Source: Sphingobacterium lumbrici
GTDB lineage: Bacteria > Bacteroidota > Bacteroidia > Sphingobacteriales > Sphingobacteriaceae
DNA: 64,000 bases
Direction: 5' to 3'
NCBI RefSeq assembly: GCF_006476045.1
Contig: NZ_SRZY01000011.1
Coordinates: forward strand, 1-64,000
In this document: piece after piece, positions 40,949-51,378 of the stretch
Position numbering within the stretch: the stretch's first letter is position 1
How the letters are laid out: each line of letters opens with the position of its first letter
Translations under genes and position numbers: made by a program
Notes under the pieces: model-generated
Told to the model about the DNA's origin: nothing
Seen by the model: the letters and a program-made list of their open reading frames with translations, nothing else
Database searches by the model: none

Positions 40949-42499
40949 ATGACAAGCACAGTTCAAAGAGATATATTACAAAATAAAATATGGAAAATAG
41001 CCAACGAGGTGCGTGGCTCAGTAGATGGATGGGATTTTAAACATTTTGTATTAGGAACACTTTTTTATCGATACATTAGTGAACACTTTGCCAACTATAT
41101 GGAAGGTGGTGATGATAGTGTTGATTACGCAAAGTTACCGGATGATTTCATAACGCCTGAAATTAAAGCCGATGCGGTAAGAACAAAAGGCTATTTTATC
41201 TTACCTAGTCAGCTTTTTGTAAATGTTGCCAAAACAGCAAACAAAAACAAAAACCTCAATACCGACTTAAAAGCTATTTTTGATGCTATCGAGAGTTCTG
41301 CGAACGGCTATCCTTCTGAAAGTGACATCAAAGGACTGTTTGCTGATTTCGATACGACCAGTACACGTTTAGGAAACACGGTAGAAAACAAAAACAGCCG
41401 TTTAGCTGCTATTTTGAAAGGTGTGGAAGAGTTGAATTTTGGGAGTTTTGAGGACAACCAAATCGACCTTTTTGGTGATGCTTACGAATTTTTGATTAAC
41501 AACTATGCCGCTAATGCAGGAAAATCCGGTGGAGAATTCTTTACACCTCAAAACGTATCCAAGCTTATAGCACAGTTGGCGATGCATAAGCAAACTACTG
41601 TAAATAAAATCTACGATCCGGCAGCAGGTTCGGGTTCTTTGTTGCTTCAAGCCAAAAAGCACTTTGACAACCATATTATCGAAGATGGCTTCTTTGGGCA
41701 AGAGATTAACCATACGACCTACAACCTCGCTCGTATGAATATGTTTTTGCATAACATCAATTATGATAAGTTTGATATTGCATTGGGCAATACGTTGATT
41801 GATCCCCAGTTTGGCGATGACAAGCCTTTTGATGCCATTGTATCCAATCCACCATATTCGGTCAATTGGATAGGTTCGGACGATCCTACCTTGATTAATG
41901 ACGATCGTTTTGCACCTGCTGGTGTATTAGCTCCTAAGTCTAAAGCCGATTTTGCCTTTGTATTGCATGCACTCAGTTATCTTTCCGGTAAAGGAAGGGC
42001 TGCTATCGTATGCTTTCCGGGGATTTTTTACCGTGGTGGTGCCGAGCAAAAGATTAGAAAATATTTGGTCGATAACAATTTTGTAGAGACCATTATCGCT
42101 TTACCGTCCAATTTGTTTTACGGCACGTCTATTTCGGTAAATATCTTGGTACTTTCCAAACATAAGACCGATACCAAGACCCAGTTTATAGATGCTACAG
42201 GAGAAGGTTTCTTTAGAAAAGTAACCAATAACAATGTGTTGGAAGACAAGCACATTGAAAAGATAATGGATATCTTCGACAGAAAAACCGATGAAGTGCA
42301 TATAGCCGTATCTGTCGATAATGCTAAAATTGTGGAGAACGACTATAACCTGTCCGTAAGCTCGTATGTAGAAGCGAAAGATAATCGTGAGCAGATTGAT
42401 ATTACGGAGTTGAATACTGAAATAGCAAAAACGGTGGAAAAAATCAATGCTTTGCGTGCCGATATTGATAAAATTGTTAAAGAGATTGAAGCAAGTTAA
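40949..42499 (+). CDS. hsdM: Type I restriction-modification methyltransferase HsdM
   Basis: A 516-aa adenine methyltransferase subunit. It has the N-terminal HsdM domain ([20 protein letters not shown], about 12-31), [17 protein letters not shown] (about 194-210), SAM motif [13 protein letters not shown] (about 225) and catalytic NPPYSVNW (about 300). It forms the modification core with HsdS. Gene order here is hsdM, rhuM, hsdS, prrC-like, hsdR, all on one strand. A TGTATG-TTTTCA-CATACA hairpin lies about 35-50 bases upstream and could be a control site. Confidence 0.95.
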   Translation: MTSTVQRDILQNKIWKIANEVRGSVDGWDFKHFVLGTLFYRYISEHFANYMEGGDDSVDYAKLPDDFITPEIKADAVRTKGYFILPSQLFVNVAKTANKNKNLNTDLKAIFDAIESSANGYPSESDIKGLFADFDTTSTRLGNTVENKNSRLAAILKGVEELNFGSFEDNQIDLFGDAYEFLINNYAANAGKSGGEFFTPQNVSKLIAQLAMHKQTTVNKIYDPAAGSGSLLLQAKKHFDNHIIEDGFFGQEINHTTYNLARMNMFLHNINYDKFDIALGNTLIDPQFGDDKPFDAIVSNPPYSVNWIGSDDPTLINDDRFAPAGVLAPKSKADFAFVLHALSYLSGKGRAAIVCFPGIFYRGGAEQKIRKYLVDNNFVETIIALPSNLFYGTSISVNILVLSKHKTDTKTQFIDATGEGFFRKVTNNNVLEDKHIEKIMDIFDRKTDEVHIAVSVDNAKIVENDYNLSVSSYVEAKDNREQIDITELNTEIAKTVEKINALRADIDKIVKEIEAS

Positions 42500-42610
42500 A
42501 CAAAGTCCGGAAAATCCGAATAGTTCAAAGAGCAGGCTTTCATATCAATTATCTTACATGTCACAAGGCTCATGTTTTAGCTGGTTTTGAAAATAGAAAT
42601 AAAATAAAAG

Positions 42611-43624
42611 ATGAATAAGGAATTGCAGTTTTTAATTTATAATACGCCACAATTCAACAGTAAAATAACTGTGGTAATAAAAGATGAAACCATTTGGCTT
42701 ACTCAAAAAGCCATGGCGGAGCTTTTTGCTGTGCAAGTACCTGCCATCAGCAAACATCTCAAAAATATTTTTGAAGAAGGTGAATTGTCCGAAAATACGA
42801 CTGTTTCCAAAATGGAAACAGTCGTCAATCGAGGTTTTCGAGGCGAGGTCACCGAGCCTGTTGATTTTTATAATTTAGATGCCATTATTTCAGTAGGCTA
42901 TAGAGTAAATTCTGCAAAAGCTACACAGTTTCGCATTTGGGCAACTAATACACTCAAAGAGTTTATTACCAAAGGTTTTGTATTAGACGATGAACGATTG
43001 AAACAAGGAAAAACAGCATTTGGGAAAGATTATTTCCGTGAATTGCTGGAAAAAGTACGTTCTATCCGTGCCAGTGAACGCAGAATTTACCAACAGATTA
43101 CAGATATTTTTGCAGAATGTAGCATAGATTATAATCCCAAAGATGAAATAACCAAAAACTTCTATGCCATGGTACAAAACAAGTTTCATTATGCCATAAC
43201 CGGACAGACAGCAGCAGAAATTATCTATAAAAAAGCGGATGCACAAAAGGAGAATATGGGACTGACGACTTGGAAAAACGCTCCTGATGGACGCATCTTA
43301 AAAATGGATGCCGGCATCGCCAAAAACTATCTGCAAGAAAAAGAGATTAAACAATTGGAACGAACCGTAACGGCATACTTCGATTATATCGAAAACCTGA
43401 TAGAACGTGAAAATACTTTTACCATGGAAGGCTTGGCAAACAGTGTAGATAAATTTTTAAATTTTAATGAATACAAGATTTTAGACGGGAAAGGAACAAA
43501 ATCGCACAAACAAGCAATTGCTAAAGCAGAAAAAGAATACGACCTGTTTAACAAAACACAAAAAATAGTTTCGGACTTTGACAAAGAAATAAGGAAACTA
43601 AAGGAAAAAGGAGGACAGGCATGA
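42611..43624 (+). CDS. rhuM: RhuM family protein inserted in the type I locus
   Basis: A 337-aa protein of the RhuM family: DETIWLTQKAMAELFAVQVP (about 26-45, HTH-like), SKHLKNIFEEGELSE, FYNLDAIISVGYRVNS (about 86-101), ATQFRIWATNTLKEFITKGF (about 104-123). Related genes are often found inside type I restriction loci and pathogenicity islands, with no proven role. The last bases overlap hsdS by four, so it is co-translated with the specificity subunit. Confidence 0.88.
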   Translation: MNKELQFLIYNTPQFNSKITVVIKDETIWLTQKAMAELFAVQVPAISKHLKNIFEEGELSENTTVSKMETVVNRGFRGEVTEPVDFYNLDAIISVGYRVNSAKATQFRIWATNTLKEFITKGFVLDDERLKQGKTAFGKDYFRELLEKVRSIRASERRIYQQITDIFAECSIDYNPKDEITKNFYAMVQNKFHYAITGQTAAEIIYKKADAQKENMGLTTWKNAPDGRILKMDAGIAKNYLQEKEIKQLERTVTAYFDYIENLIERENTFTMEGLANSVDKFLNFNEYKILDGKGTKSHKQAIAKAEKEYDLFNKTQKIVSDFDKEIRKLKEKGGQA

Positions 43625-44808
43625 GTTTTTTAGAGAAATTATCACAAGGCCTGGAAGTAGAGTGGAAAACGTTAGAAGATGTTTCTATAAAAATATCTTC
43701 TGGTGGTACTCCAAAAACGGGTGTTGCATCTTACTATGATGGCGATATCCCTTGGTTGCGAACTCAAGAGGTTGGCAGTGGAGATATTTGGGATACAGGT
43801 GTAAAAATTACAGAGGCTGGTCTTAAAAACTCAAGTGCTAAAATGATTCCTAAAAACTGTGTGATTGTTGCAATGTATGGTGCCACCGTGGGAAAAGTCG
43901 GCATTAACAAAATTCCATTATCTACAAACCAAGCGTGTGCCAATATTCAGCTTAATGATAAAGTTGCACATTATCGTTATGTGTACCATTTTTTGCTAAG
44001 TCAGTATGAGTATATCAAATCACTTGGAGCAGGTTCTCAAACAAACATAAATGCACAGATTGTAAAAAAACTCCAAATCCCCATTCCACCTATCGAAGTT
44101 CAAAAAGAAATAGTTCGTATCTTAGATACCTTTTCAGAGCTTACAGCAGAGCTTACAGCAGAGCTTACAGCACGTAAACAGCAGTATGACTATTATCGGG
44201 AAGAATTGTTGAGCTTTGAGGATGGGAAAGTCGAGTGGAAAAGTTTGGGAGAAATTGGAGGATATTCTAAAAACCGAATCAGTTTTGAGAAACTCGATGA
44301 AACTAATTATGTTGGAGTAGACAATCTATTACAAAATAGAGTTGGTAAAACAGATTCAAACTATGTGCCAACAGAAGGCAATTTAACCGCGTATTTTCCA
44401 AATGACATTTTAATTGGAAATATTCGTCCTTATTTGAAAAAAATTTGGCATGCAGATCGAATTGGAGGAACAAACGGTGACGTGTTAGTAATTCAGCTAA
44501 AAGACAAAAACATAAGCCCAAGGTATTTGTATCAAGTATTGGCTGACGACAGTTTCTTTGACTACAATATGCAACACGCTAAAGGAGCAAAAATGCCTCG
44601 TGGTAACAAGGAAAAAATAATGGAGTACAAAATCCCGGTTCCACACCTCAAAGAACAAGAACGCATAGTTTCCATACTCGATAAATTCGACATTCTGACT
44701 ACCTCCATTAGTGAAGGTCTACCTAAGGAGATAGCCCTAAGGAAAAAGCAGTATGAGTATTACAGAGATTTGTTATTGACATTTCCAAAGGATAATTTAG
44801 AAGTATAA
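43621..44808 (+). CDS. hsdS: Type I specificity subunit HsdS with three TAEL repeats
   Basis: A 395-aa specificity protein with two target recognition domains (about 1-165 and 190-350) separated and followed by conserved helices. The central spacer (about 172-184) is [10 protein letters not shown], coded by three perfect 12-bp repeats at 44137-44172. In EcoR124-type enzymes the number of such TAEL repeats sets the gap between the two half-targets. The first half has [20 protein letters not shown], typical of HsdS. This places the enzyme in the type IC group. Confidence 0.95.
   Translation: MSFLEKLSQGLEVEWKTLEDVSIKISSGGTPKTGVASYYDGDIPWLRTQEVGSGDIWDTGVKITEAGLKNSSAKMIPKNCVIVAMYGATVGKVGINKIPLSTNQACANIQLNDKVAHYRYVYHFLLSQYEYIKSLGAGSQTNINAQIVKKLQIPIPPIEVQKEIVRILDTFSELTAELTAELTARKQQYDYYREELLSFEDGKVEWKSLGEIGGYSKNRISFEKLDETNYVGVDNLLQNRVGKTDSNYVPTEGNLTAYFPNDILIGNIRPYLKKIWHADRIGGTNGDVLVIQLKDKNISPRYLYQVLADDSFFDYNMQHAKGAKMPRGNKEKIMEYKIPVPHLKEQERIVSILDKFDILTTSISEGLPKEIALRKKQYEYYRDLLLTFPKDNLEV
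44137..44172 (+). repeat. Three 12-bp tandem repeats in hsdS
   Basis: GAGCTTACAGCA is repeated three times without error and codes for the repeated TAEL unit in the HsdS spacer. Slippage or recombination between units would keep the frame and change the target spacing. Confidence 0.95.
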
Positions 44809-44809
44809 T

Positions 44810-46024
44810 ATGGCACAATCATTAACTGAAATAGCTCAATCTTTAAAGGATGCCAATAAAAAAGTGCAATTGATTTATGCGTTTAATGGTACTGGTAAAA
44901 CACGTTTGTCACGTGAGTTCAAAGAATTGATAGCTCCCAAAAATCCAGAAAACGAAGAAGAGGAAACAAAAATCAAGATGATGTACTACAATGCATTTAC
45001 CGAAGATTTGTTCTATTGGGATAATGATTTGGATAATGATGTAGATAGAAAATTGAAAATCCAACCTAATACATACACCAATTGGGTACTTATAGAACAA
45101 GGACAAGAGCCAAATATAACGACTCATTTCCAGCGCTACACGAGCGATAAATTAACGCCTTATTTTAATGAGGAATACACTGTTAAGGATCAAAACAATA
45201 GGGACGTAACGATTCCTGCTTATTCCGAAGTGCGTTTTTCATTTGAACGTGGAAATGATGAGCCTTCAGAATTTGTGAAAATTTCTAAAGGTGAAGAGAG
45301 CTGTTTTGTCTGGAGTGTTTTTTACAGTTTATTAGCGCAAACAATTAATGTATTAAATGTAGCAGAGGAAGCTGACCGGGAAACAGACCAATTTAATGAT
45401 TTGCAATATGTATTTATTGACGACCCGGTAAGTTCATTAGACGATACACACTTGATTGAATTGGCTGTGAATATCGCTGAATTAATAAAATCGAATCAAT
45501 CCGACCTTAAATTTATTATTACAACGCACAATCCACTATTTTATAATGTATTGTTTAATGAATTCAATAACGCGGATTCAAGTTCCGGTTATAAAGTAAA
45601 GCATTGCGCAAAAAGACGTTTTGAAAAATTAGCAGATGGTACTTTTTTACTGAGCGATCAATCAAGTGATTCACCCTTTTCCTATCATTTATTTCTTCTA
45701 TCTGAATTAGATAAAGCTATACTGCCATCAGGTAATATTCAAAAGTATCATTTTAATTTTCTTCGTAATATTTTAGAAAAAATGTCCACTTTTTTAGGGT
45801 ACAATAAGTGGAGAGATCTTTTACCAGAAGAGTCACGTGAAGCGTATTACAATCGCATAATAAATTTGTCAAGTCATGGCAAATTTTCGGGCGAAGAAAC
45901 CTCTATAATCCATGATAACGATAAAAGAGTTTTAGAATATTTAGTGAACCAAATTAAAACAAACTACCGTTTTAAATCTAATAATAACCCAATTGTAGAA
46001 GAAGAACAAGATGCCACAGTATAA
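44810..46024 (+). CDS. prrC: PrrC-like anticodon nuclease
   Basis: A 404-aa ABC-type ATPase with a C-terminal nuclease domain. Walker [12 protein letters not shown] is at about 24-34 and Walker [14 protein letters not shown] at about 199-211. The C-terminus has Arg319 and Glu323 (FLRNILE) and His356 (NLSSHGK). The E. coli PrrC catalytic triad is Arg320, Glu324 and His356, and PrrC has 396 residues. The gene lies between hsdS and hsdR, the position of prrC in the EcoprrI locus. PrrC stays silent while the type I enzyme is intact and cuts tRNA-Lys when a phage inhibits restriction. The tRNA target here is unknown. Confidence 0.85.
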   Translation: MAQSLTEIAQSLKDANKKVQLIYAFNGTGKTRLSREFKELIAPKNPENEEEETKIKMMYYNAFTEDLFYWDNDLDNDVDRKLKIQPNTYTNWVLIEQGQEPNITTHFQRYTSDKLTPYFNEEYTVKDQNNRDVTIPAYSEVRFSFERGNDEPSEFVKISKGEESCFVWSVFYSLLAQTINVLNVAEEADRETDQFNDLQYVFIDDPVSSLDDTHLIELAVNIAELIKSNQSDLKFIITTHNPLFYNVLFNEFNNADSSSGYKVKHCAKRRFEKLADGTFLLSDQSSDSPFSYHLFLLSELDKAILPSGNIQKYHFNFLRNILEKMSTFLGYNKWRDLLPEESREAYYNRIINLSSHGKFSGEETSIIHDNDKRVLEYLVNQIKTNYRFKSNNNPIVEEEQDATV

Positions 46025-49000
46025 CACCATAGCAGAATCAAACAATTTTATTGTTTTAGATAAGTACACCAAGCATTCTATACTTAACGAAGCTCCTGTA
46101 AGCTATCAAACGGAGCATGCACTGGAGAAAGAATTTGTCCAAGACTTAATTAGTCAGGGATATGAAAATCCGAAAGACCTTACTACACAGCAAGCCATGT
46201 TGGCTAATGTAAGGGTGCAATTGGAGGTACTTAATGATATGGTGTTTACAGATACGGAATGGGTTCGTTTTGTAGCCGAGTATTTGGATAAACCCGGGGA
46301 TGGTATCATTGATAAAACAAGAAAGTTGCACGACAACTATATTTACGATTTTGTATTTGATGATGGTCACATCCAAAACATTTACTTAGTAGATAAAAAG
46401 AACATTGTTCGCAATAAAGTGCAAGTAATTTCACAATTCGAACAAAAAGGAGCACATGCCAATCGATACGATGTAACGATCTTAGTGAATGGTTTGCCAC
46501 TGGTACAGGTCGAAATTAAAAAACGTGGCGTGGCTATCCGTGAGGCATTTAACCAAGTACATCGTTACAGCAAAGAAAGCTTCAATAGCGAAAACTCTCT
46601 TTTTAAATATTTACAGGTATTTGTTATATCAAACGGTACCGATAGCCGTTATTTTGCTAACACTGTAAAACGAGATAAAAACAGTTTCGATTTTACCATG
46701 AATTGGGCAAAAGCGGATAATTCGTTGATTAAAGATCTGAAAGATTTTACAGTAACTTTTTTTCAGAAACACACATTGTTAAATGTAATCCTTACCTATT
46801 CAGTTTTTGATACAAGCGATACATTGCTCATTATGCGTCCCTATCAAATAGCGGCAACAGAAAGGATTTTATGGAAAATAGCAAGTTCATATCAATCCAG
46901 AAAATGGTCTTCTACAGAAGGTGGTGGATTTATATGGCATACCACCGGTTCGGGAAAAACCTTGACCAGTTTTAAAGCAGCCAGACTAGCCACACGGCTT
47001 GATTTTATTGATAAGGTATTCTTCGTAGTGGATCGTAAAGATTTGGACTTTCAAACCATGAAAGAATACCAAAGATTTTCTCCTGATAGTGTAAACGGAT
47101 CAGATAGCACGGCAGGTTTAAAACGCAATATCGAAAAAGAGGACAACAAGATTATTGTTACCACTATTCAGAAACTGAATAACCTGATGAAAAGTGAGGG
47201 AGATTTAGCCATTTATCAAAAGCAGGTGGTTTTTATCTTTGATGAAGCCCACCGCTCTCAATTTGGCGAAGCACAAAAAAATCTGAAGAAGAAATTTAAA
47301 AAGTTCTATCAATTTGGTTTTACCGGAACGCCTATTTTTGGTGATGATATCGTGAATGGAAAGTTAATCCGTAAAGGAAATGCTTTAGGTGCTGAAACTA
47401 CACAAAGTGTATTCGGTCGTGAGTTGCATTCATATGTCATTACCGATGCCATTCGGGATGAGAAAGTATTAAAGTTTAAGGTAGATTATAACAATGTAAG
47501 GCCTCAATTTAAGCGTATAGAGAAAGAGCAGGATGAGAAAAAACTAAGTGCCGCAGAAAATACAAAAGCATTACTTCATCCAGGTCGGATTAAAGAAATC
47601 TCGCAATACATTCTGCAAAATTTCAGAATTAAAACCCATAGAAACCAAGGTAGCAACAAAGGGTTTAATGCCATGTTTGCTATAAGTAGTGTGGATGCGG
47701 CCAAATGTTATTATGAAGAACTCAATCGCTTACAAAAGGAAAGTGAAAAACCGTTGAAAATTGCGACTATCTTCTCTTTTGCTGCCAACGAAGAGCAAAA
47801 TGCTATTGGCGAAATCGTAGATGAGACCTTTGAACCATCAGCCATGGATAGCAGTGCTAAGGAGTTTTTAACCAAAGCAATCAATGACTATAACGCAATG
47901 TTCAAAACCAGTTATGGGGTTGAAAGTAAAGAATTTCAAAACTACTATCGTGACTTAGCCAAGCGTGTAAAGAGTAAAGAGGTTGACCTCATCATAGTAG
48001 TAGGTATGTTTCTTACCGGGTTTGATGCACCTACACTTAATACGCTTTTTGTAGATAAGAACTTGCGTTACCATGGCTTAATGCAAGCCTTTTCGCGTAC
48101 CAATCGTATTTATGATGCAACGAAAACTTTTGGTAACATCGTTACATTTAGAGATTTAGAAAAAGCGACTATTGATGCCATTACCTTATTTGGTGATAAG
48201 AATACCAAAAATGTGGTGCTCGAAAAAAGCTATAAAGAGTATCTGCAGGGCTTTACAGATATTGCGACAGGAGAAGCCCGAAGAGGTTATATTGATGTGG
48301 TAAATGAGTTGAATGAAAGGTTTCCCAATCCTGATGAAATTGTTAGAGAAAAAGACAAAAAAGAATTTGCGAAGCTTTTCGGGGAATACTTGCGTGTTGA
48401 AAATATATTGCAGAACTACGATGAATTTACGCATCTGAAAGCGTTACAGGAAATTGATTTGAATGATCCTGATGCTGTGAAAGCATTCAAAGAAGCTTAT
48501 TTCGTAACAGATGAGGAAATTGATACCATGCAATCAATAGCTCTGTTGCCAGAAAGAACAGTTCAAGATTATCGTTCTACCTATAATGATATACGCGATT
48601 GGATAAGACGAGAAAAAAATGGAAAAGAAGCAGCAGAATCTACAATCGATTGGGATGATGTTGTTTTTGAAATAGACTTGTTGAAATCACAAGAAATCAA
48701 TCTGGATTACATTCTTGAATTAATTTTTGAACACAACAAAAAGACCAAAGATAAAGTTGCTTTGGTAGAAGAAATTCGCAGAGTTATTCGAGCCAGTATA
48801 GGCAACAGAGCAAAAGAGTCTTTAGTTGTTGATTTTATTAACGAAACCAATCTTGATATGATTCAAGATAAAGCAGGAATAATAGATACCTTTTTTGAAT
48901 ATGCACAGGCAAAACAAAAAATAGAAGCGTCAGAATTAATTACAGATGAAAATCTAAATGAGGAGGCGACCAAGAGATACATATCTGCATCATTAAAACG

Positions 49001-49151
49001 TGAATTTGCCAGTGAAAATGGTACGGAGCTTAATGCTATTTTACCTAAAATGAGTCCATTAAATCCACAGTATTTGACAAAGAAACAAAGCGTTTTTCAA
49101 AAAATCAGTGCCTTTGTAGAGAAGTTTAAGGGAGTGGGAGGACAACTTTAA
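46011..49151 (+). CDS. hsdR: Type I restriction endonuclease subunit HsdR
   Basis: A 1046-aa motor and nuclease subunit. The N-terminal nuclease motif lies around [19 protein letters not shown] (about 155-173). Motor: WHTTGSGKT (about 309-317), [10 protein letters not shown] (about 409), GFTGTPIFG (about 444), and [17 protein letters not shown] then [11 protein letters not shown] (about 670-700). The C-terminal 250 residues are helical and bind the methylase core. It overlaps the prrC-like gene by 14 bases, so all five genes look like one transcription unit. Confidence 0.95.
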   Translation: MPQYNTIAESNNFIVLDKYTKHSILNEAPVSYQTEHALEKEFVQDLISQGYENPKDLTTQQAMLANVRVQLEVLNDMVFTDTEWVRFVAEYLDKPGDGIIDKTRKLHDNYIYDFVFDDGHIQNIYLVDKKNIVRNKVQVISQFEQKGAHANRYDVTILVNGLPLVQVEIKKRGVAIREAFNQVHRYSKESFNSENSLFKYLQVFVISNGTDSRYFANTVKRDKNSFDFTMNWAKADNSLIKDLKDFTVTFFQKHTLLNVILTYSVFDTSDTLLIMRPYQIAATERILWKIASSYQSRKWSSTEGGGFIWHTTGSGKTLTSFKAARLATRLDFIDKVFFVVDRKDLDFQTMKEYQRFSPDSVNGSDSTAGLKRNIEKEDNKIIVTTIQKLNNLMKSEGDLAIYQKQVVFIFDEAHRSQFGEAQKNLKKKFKKFYQFGFTGTPIFGDDIVNGKLIRKGNALGAETTQSVFGRELHSYVITDAIRDEKVLKFKVDYNNVRPQFKRIEKEQDEKKLSAAENTKALLHPGRIKEISQYILQNFRIKTHRNQGSNKGFNAMFAISSVDAAKCYYEELNRLQKESEKPLKIATIFSFAANEEQNAIGEIVDETFEPSAMDSSAKEFLTKAINDYNAMFKTSYGVESKEFQNYYRDLAKRVKSKEVDLIIVVGMFLTGFDAPTLNTLFVDKNLRYHGLMQAFSRTNRIYDATKTFGNIVTFRDLEKATIDAITLFGDKNTKNVVLEKSYKEYLQGFTDIATGEARRGYIDVVNELNERFPNPDEIVREKDKKEFAKLFGEYLRVENILQNYDEFTHLKALQEIDLNDPDAVKAFKEAYFVTDEEIDTMQSIALLPERTVQDYRSTYNDIRDWIRREKNGKEAAESTIDWDDVVFEIDLLKSQEINLDYILELIFEHNKKTKDKVALVEEIRRVIRASIGNRAKESLVVDFINETNLDMIQDKAGIIDTFFEYAQAKQKIEASELITDENLNEEATKRYISASLKREFASENGTELNAILPKMSPLNPQYLTKKQSVFQKISAFVEKFKGVGGQL

Positions 49152-49188
49152 ATCAGAATATAACATCTTGGCATTCTAACAGGAATTA

Positions 49189-49878
49189 ATGAAAGTACAA
49201 CAGCTAACAGGGATAGGAAAAAGGGAAAGTAATCAAGATTTTATCTGTATTGACAGATTAGATTCTGGTGCTTCCTTTTTTCTTATTGCTGATGGCATGG
49301 GTGGTTACGAGAAAGGAGATGAAGCCGCGAGTATTGTTTCTGAAAATATTTTTACGTTTCTTAACTATGTCGAAAGTGTAAATGAACAAAATATACAACA
49401 AGCTGTTCAAAAAGCCAATTTGGCTCTCAAACAATTCAATATTAAAAATCACATTAAATCTGGTGCCACGATAGGTGGTATTATTATAGAGAAAAATATC
49501 TCCCATATTTTTTGGGTTGGAGACGTAATGGTTTACCTAATAAATAAGGATAAAGTTTTGTTTCAGACGAAGAGCCATACACTAATAAATAGCCTAGTAG
49601 AATCCGACAGCATAAAAGAAGAGAAATCTTTAGAGCGATATAAACATATCGTAACCAGATCTATATCAGGAAAACCTTCTGAATCTAGTATCGGATATCA
49701 GTCCATTCGGTTTTCAGAAGATGATATTTTTATTATTTGTTCAGATGGGGTGCATAATACTATTTCGGTCGAACAGATTCTTGAATATATTAAGAGAAGG
49801 AATGGATTACAAGAATTAGAAAGTCAATTTCTTAAAGAGGCACAAGATAATTATTCTATTGTTACCGTGATATTTTAA
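49189..49878 (+). CDS. PP2C family Ser/Thr phosphatase
   Basis: A 229-aa PP2C-type phosphatase with ESNQDF (about 13-18), ADGMGGYEKGDEAA (about 34-47), SGATIGGIII (about 91), SDGVHNTIS (about 188) and DNYSIV (about 221), the metal and phosphate ligands of the family. It lies 37 bases after hsdR and 40 bases before a coiled-coil protein. Regulatory phosphatases appear in some defence loci. No kinase is seen nearby, so its partner is unknown. Confidence 0.9.
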   Translation: MKVQQLTGIGKRESNQDFICIDRLDSGASFFLIADGMGGYEKGDEAASIVSENIFTFLNYVESVNEQNIQQAVQKANLALKQFNIKNHIKSGATIGGIIIEKNISHIFWVGDVMVYLINKDKVLFQTKSHTLINSLVESDSIKEEKSLERYKHIVTRSISGKPSESSIGYQSIRFSEDDIFIICSDGVHNTISVEQILEYIKRRNGLQELESQFLKEAQDNYSIVTVIF

Positions 49879-49918
49879 TGGCTGGGACTTACTTCTTTGG
49901 ATAAAATATGATTACTAT

Positions 49919-51013
49919 ATGAGTAAAATAGACTTTACTAGAAAACAGCTTTACGAACTTGTATGGGAAAAACCTCTTAGCCATATTATAGATACTTATG
50001 GAGGTACTTATCAAGAAGTAAAGGAAATGCTTAAAAAATATGATATTCCTTCACCTGAAAATGGATTTTGGTCAAGATTGAGAGCTGGACATAATATCCC
50101 GAGGGTAGCACTTCCTAACGGTAATGACTCTGAAAAAGTCATCTATGAACCAAAAGAAAAAAAGAAGAGGATAAAACTAGCCGAACATACTGCAGCAAAA
50201 AAAGATATTCAAATAGCTAGATCACAAGATAAATTGGTCATAGAGGCAAAAAAGGTTTTTCAAAATAAAAGAAAGGGTAGCGAAGATGATAGGCTGATCA
50301 GTATTGCATACGAGTCATTGAACATTAATGTTAGCCCTAAGATGCTTGATAGAGCCCTTGCGTTTTTCAATTTATTAATTATTGAGGTAAAGCGTATCGG
50401 AGGAACAATAGAAGTAAAGCCCCACCATTCTACAGTTATTTATATTGGAGAAAGAATGGAAGTATCACTGAGAGAGAAACAAAATCGGATATTGAAAGAA
50501 AATCAAGCTCATTCATGGGATACTTATGACTATCTACCTTCTGGCATCTTACTATTCAAACTCGGGGAGCATTCATGGAATGCAAAGGAATGGAAAGATA
50601 CAAGCTATACAGTATTAGAAGATAAAATTGAAGATATTCTAGAACATATAAGAAAAATAGCATTTAATATACAAGAGGACAGAAGAGAAAGTGAACAACG
50701 CAGAATTGAACAGGAAAAAGAACGTCAACAGCAACTGGAATTAGAAAAGCTACAAGCCGCAGAACTAAATAATTTCGTAGAAATCAAAACAAATGCTGAA
50801 CTATGGCAGAAAGCTACTCTTATGAGAGAATATCTTACGACCCTTGAAGATGCTGCTAAAAAGAATGGCACTTATGATTTAAATATGCAGCGGTATCTGG
50901 AATGGGCTAGAAAAAAAGTTGATTGGTACGATCCTCTTGTTGAAATCGAGGACGAACTACTTAAAAAAGTCGATAAAACAACATTAACTTTACCAAAAAA
51001 AGGTTTTTGGTAA
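49919..51013 (+). CDS. Coiled-coil protein of unknown function
   Basis: A 364-aa protein. The N-terminus (FTRKQLYELVWEKPLSHIID, DIPSPENGFWSRLRAGH, about 5-60) is an HTH-like region seen in many accessory-gene proteins. Residues about 240-285 are a strongly charged coiled coil (RRESEQRRIEQEKERQQQ), and the C-terminus ends in TLTLPKKGFW. The function is unknown. It closes the row that begins with hsdM, and a terminator follows about 80 bases downstream. Confidence 0.7.
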   Translation: MSKIDFTRKQLYELVWEKPLSHIIDTYGGTYQEVKEMLKKYDIPSPENGFWSRLRAGHNIPRVALPNGNDSEKVIYEPKEKKKRIKLAEHTAAKKDIQIARSQDKLVIEAKKVFQNKRKGSEDDRLISIAYESLNINVSPKMLDRALAFFNLLIIEVKRIGGTIEVKPHHSTVIYIGERMEVSLREKQNRILKENQAHSWDTYDYLPSGILLFKLGEHSWNAKEWKDTSYTVLEDKIEDILEHIRKIAFNIQEDRRESEQRRIEQEKERQQQLELEKLQAAELNNFVEIKTNAELWQKATLMREYLTTLEDAAKKNGTYDLNMQRYLEWARKKVDWYDPLVEIEDELLKKVDKTTLTLPKKGFW

Positions 51014-51093
51014 AGTTAATCGAAAGAATCCTTTGTTGTTAATCTCTCCAAATCTTCTAAAAAATGTTTCGAGATTTGTTCGGTTTGGGCTAC

Positions 51094-51130
51094 AAAAATC
51101 CGCGATTTTATCAAAATTTCGCGGATTTTT
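51094..51130. terminator. Rho-independent terminator after the defence block
   Basis: AAAAATCCGCGA (51094-51105) pairs with TCGCGGATTTTT (51119-51130), with a 13-nt AT-rich loop and a T tail. It probably ends the transcript carrying the PP2C and coiled-coil genes. The remainder of 51014-51299 holds no gene I can support. Confidence 0.8.
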
Positions 51131-51299
51131 TATTTCTCCCATACAGGATTCCATACAACTTTGAATTTATAGCGGCCAAATGGTTTTAATGAACTGGAAC
51201 TTTAAGGTTCCTTTTCAATCACTTTCTTCAATAGATATAACTCAAACAATGTAGAGAAAAACATATACCAACAAGCGAAGAAGAATAACAGTTATCCCA

Positions 51300-51357
51300 T
51301 TGCGGTAAAAAAACACAATAAACACCGCAAATTTGCGGTAATAAGTCCGTATATTTG
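51300..51357 (+). promoter_or_regulatory. Promoter and operator of the second fic gene
   Basis: TATATTTG (51350-51357) fits the -7 consensus and lies 21 bases upstream of the ATG. A perfect 16-bp palindrome ACCGCAAATTTGCGGT (51324-51339) covers the region just upstream, and TTGCGGTA occurs again at 51300-51307. The palindrome is the probable operator, perhaps for the HTH-containing Fic protein itself. Confidence 0.6.
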
Positions 51358-51378
51358 CCGCATAATTGGTTTAAAGCG

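Noticed and set aside
51087..51094. Second copy of the attachment core GGGCTACA
   Set aside because: Only eight bases are shared with 36943-36950, which can occur by chance, and the surroundings do not match.
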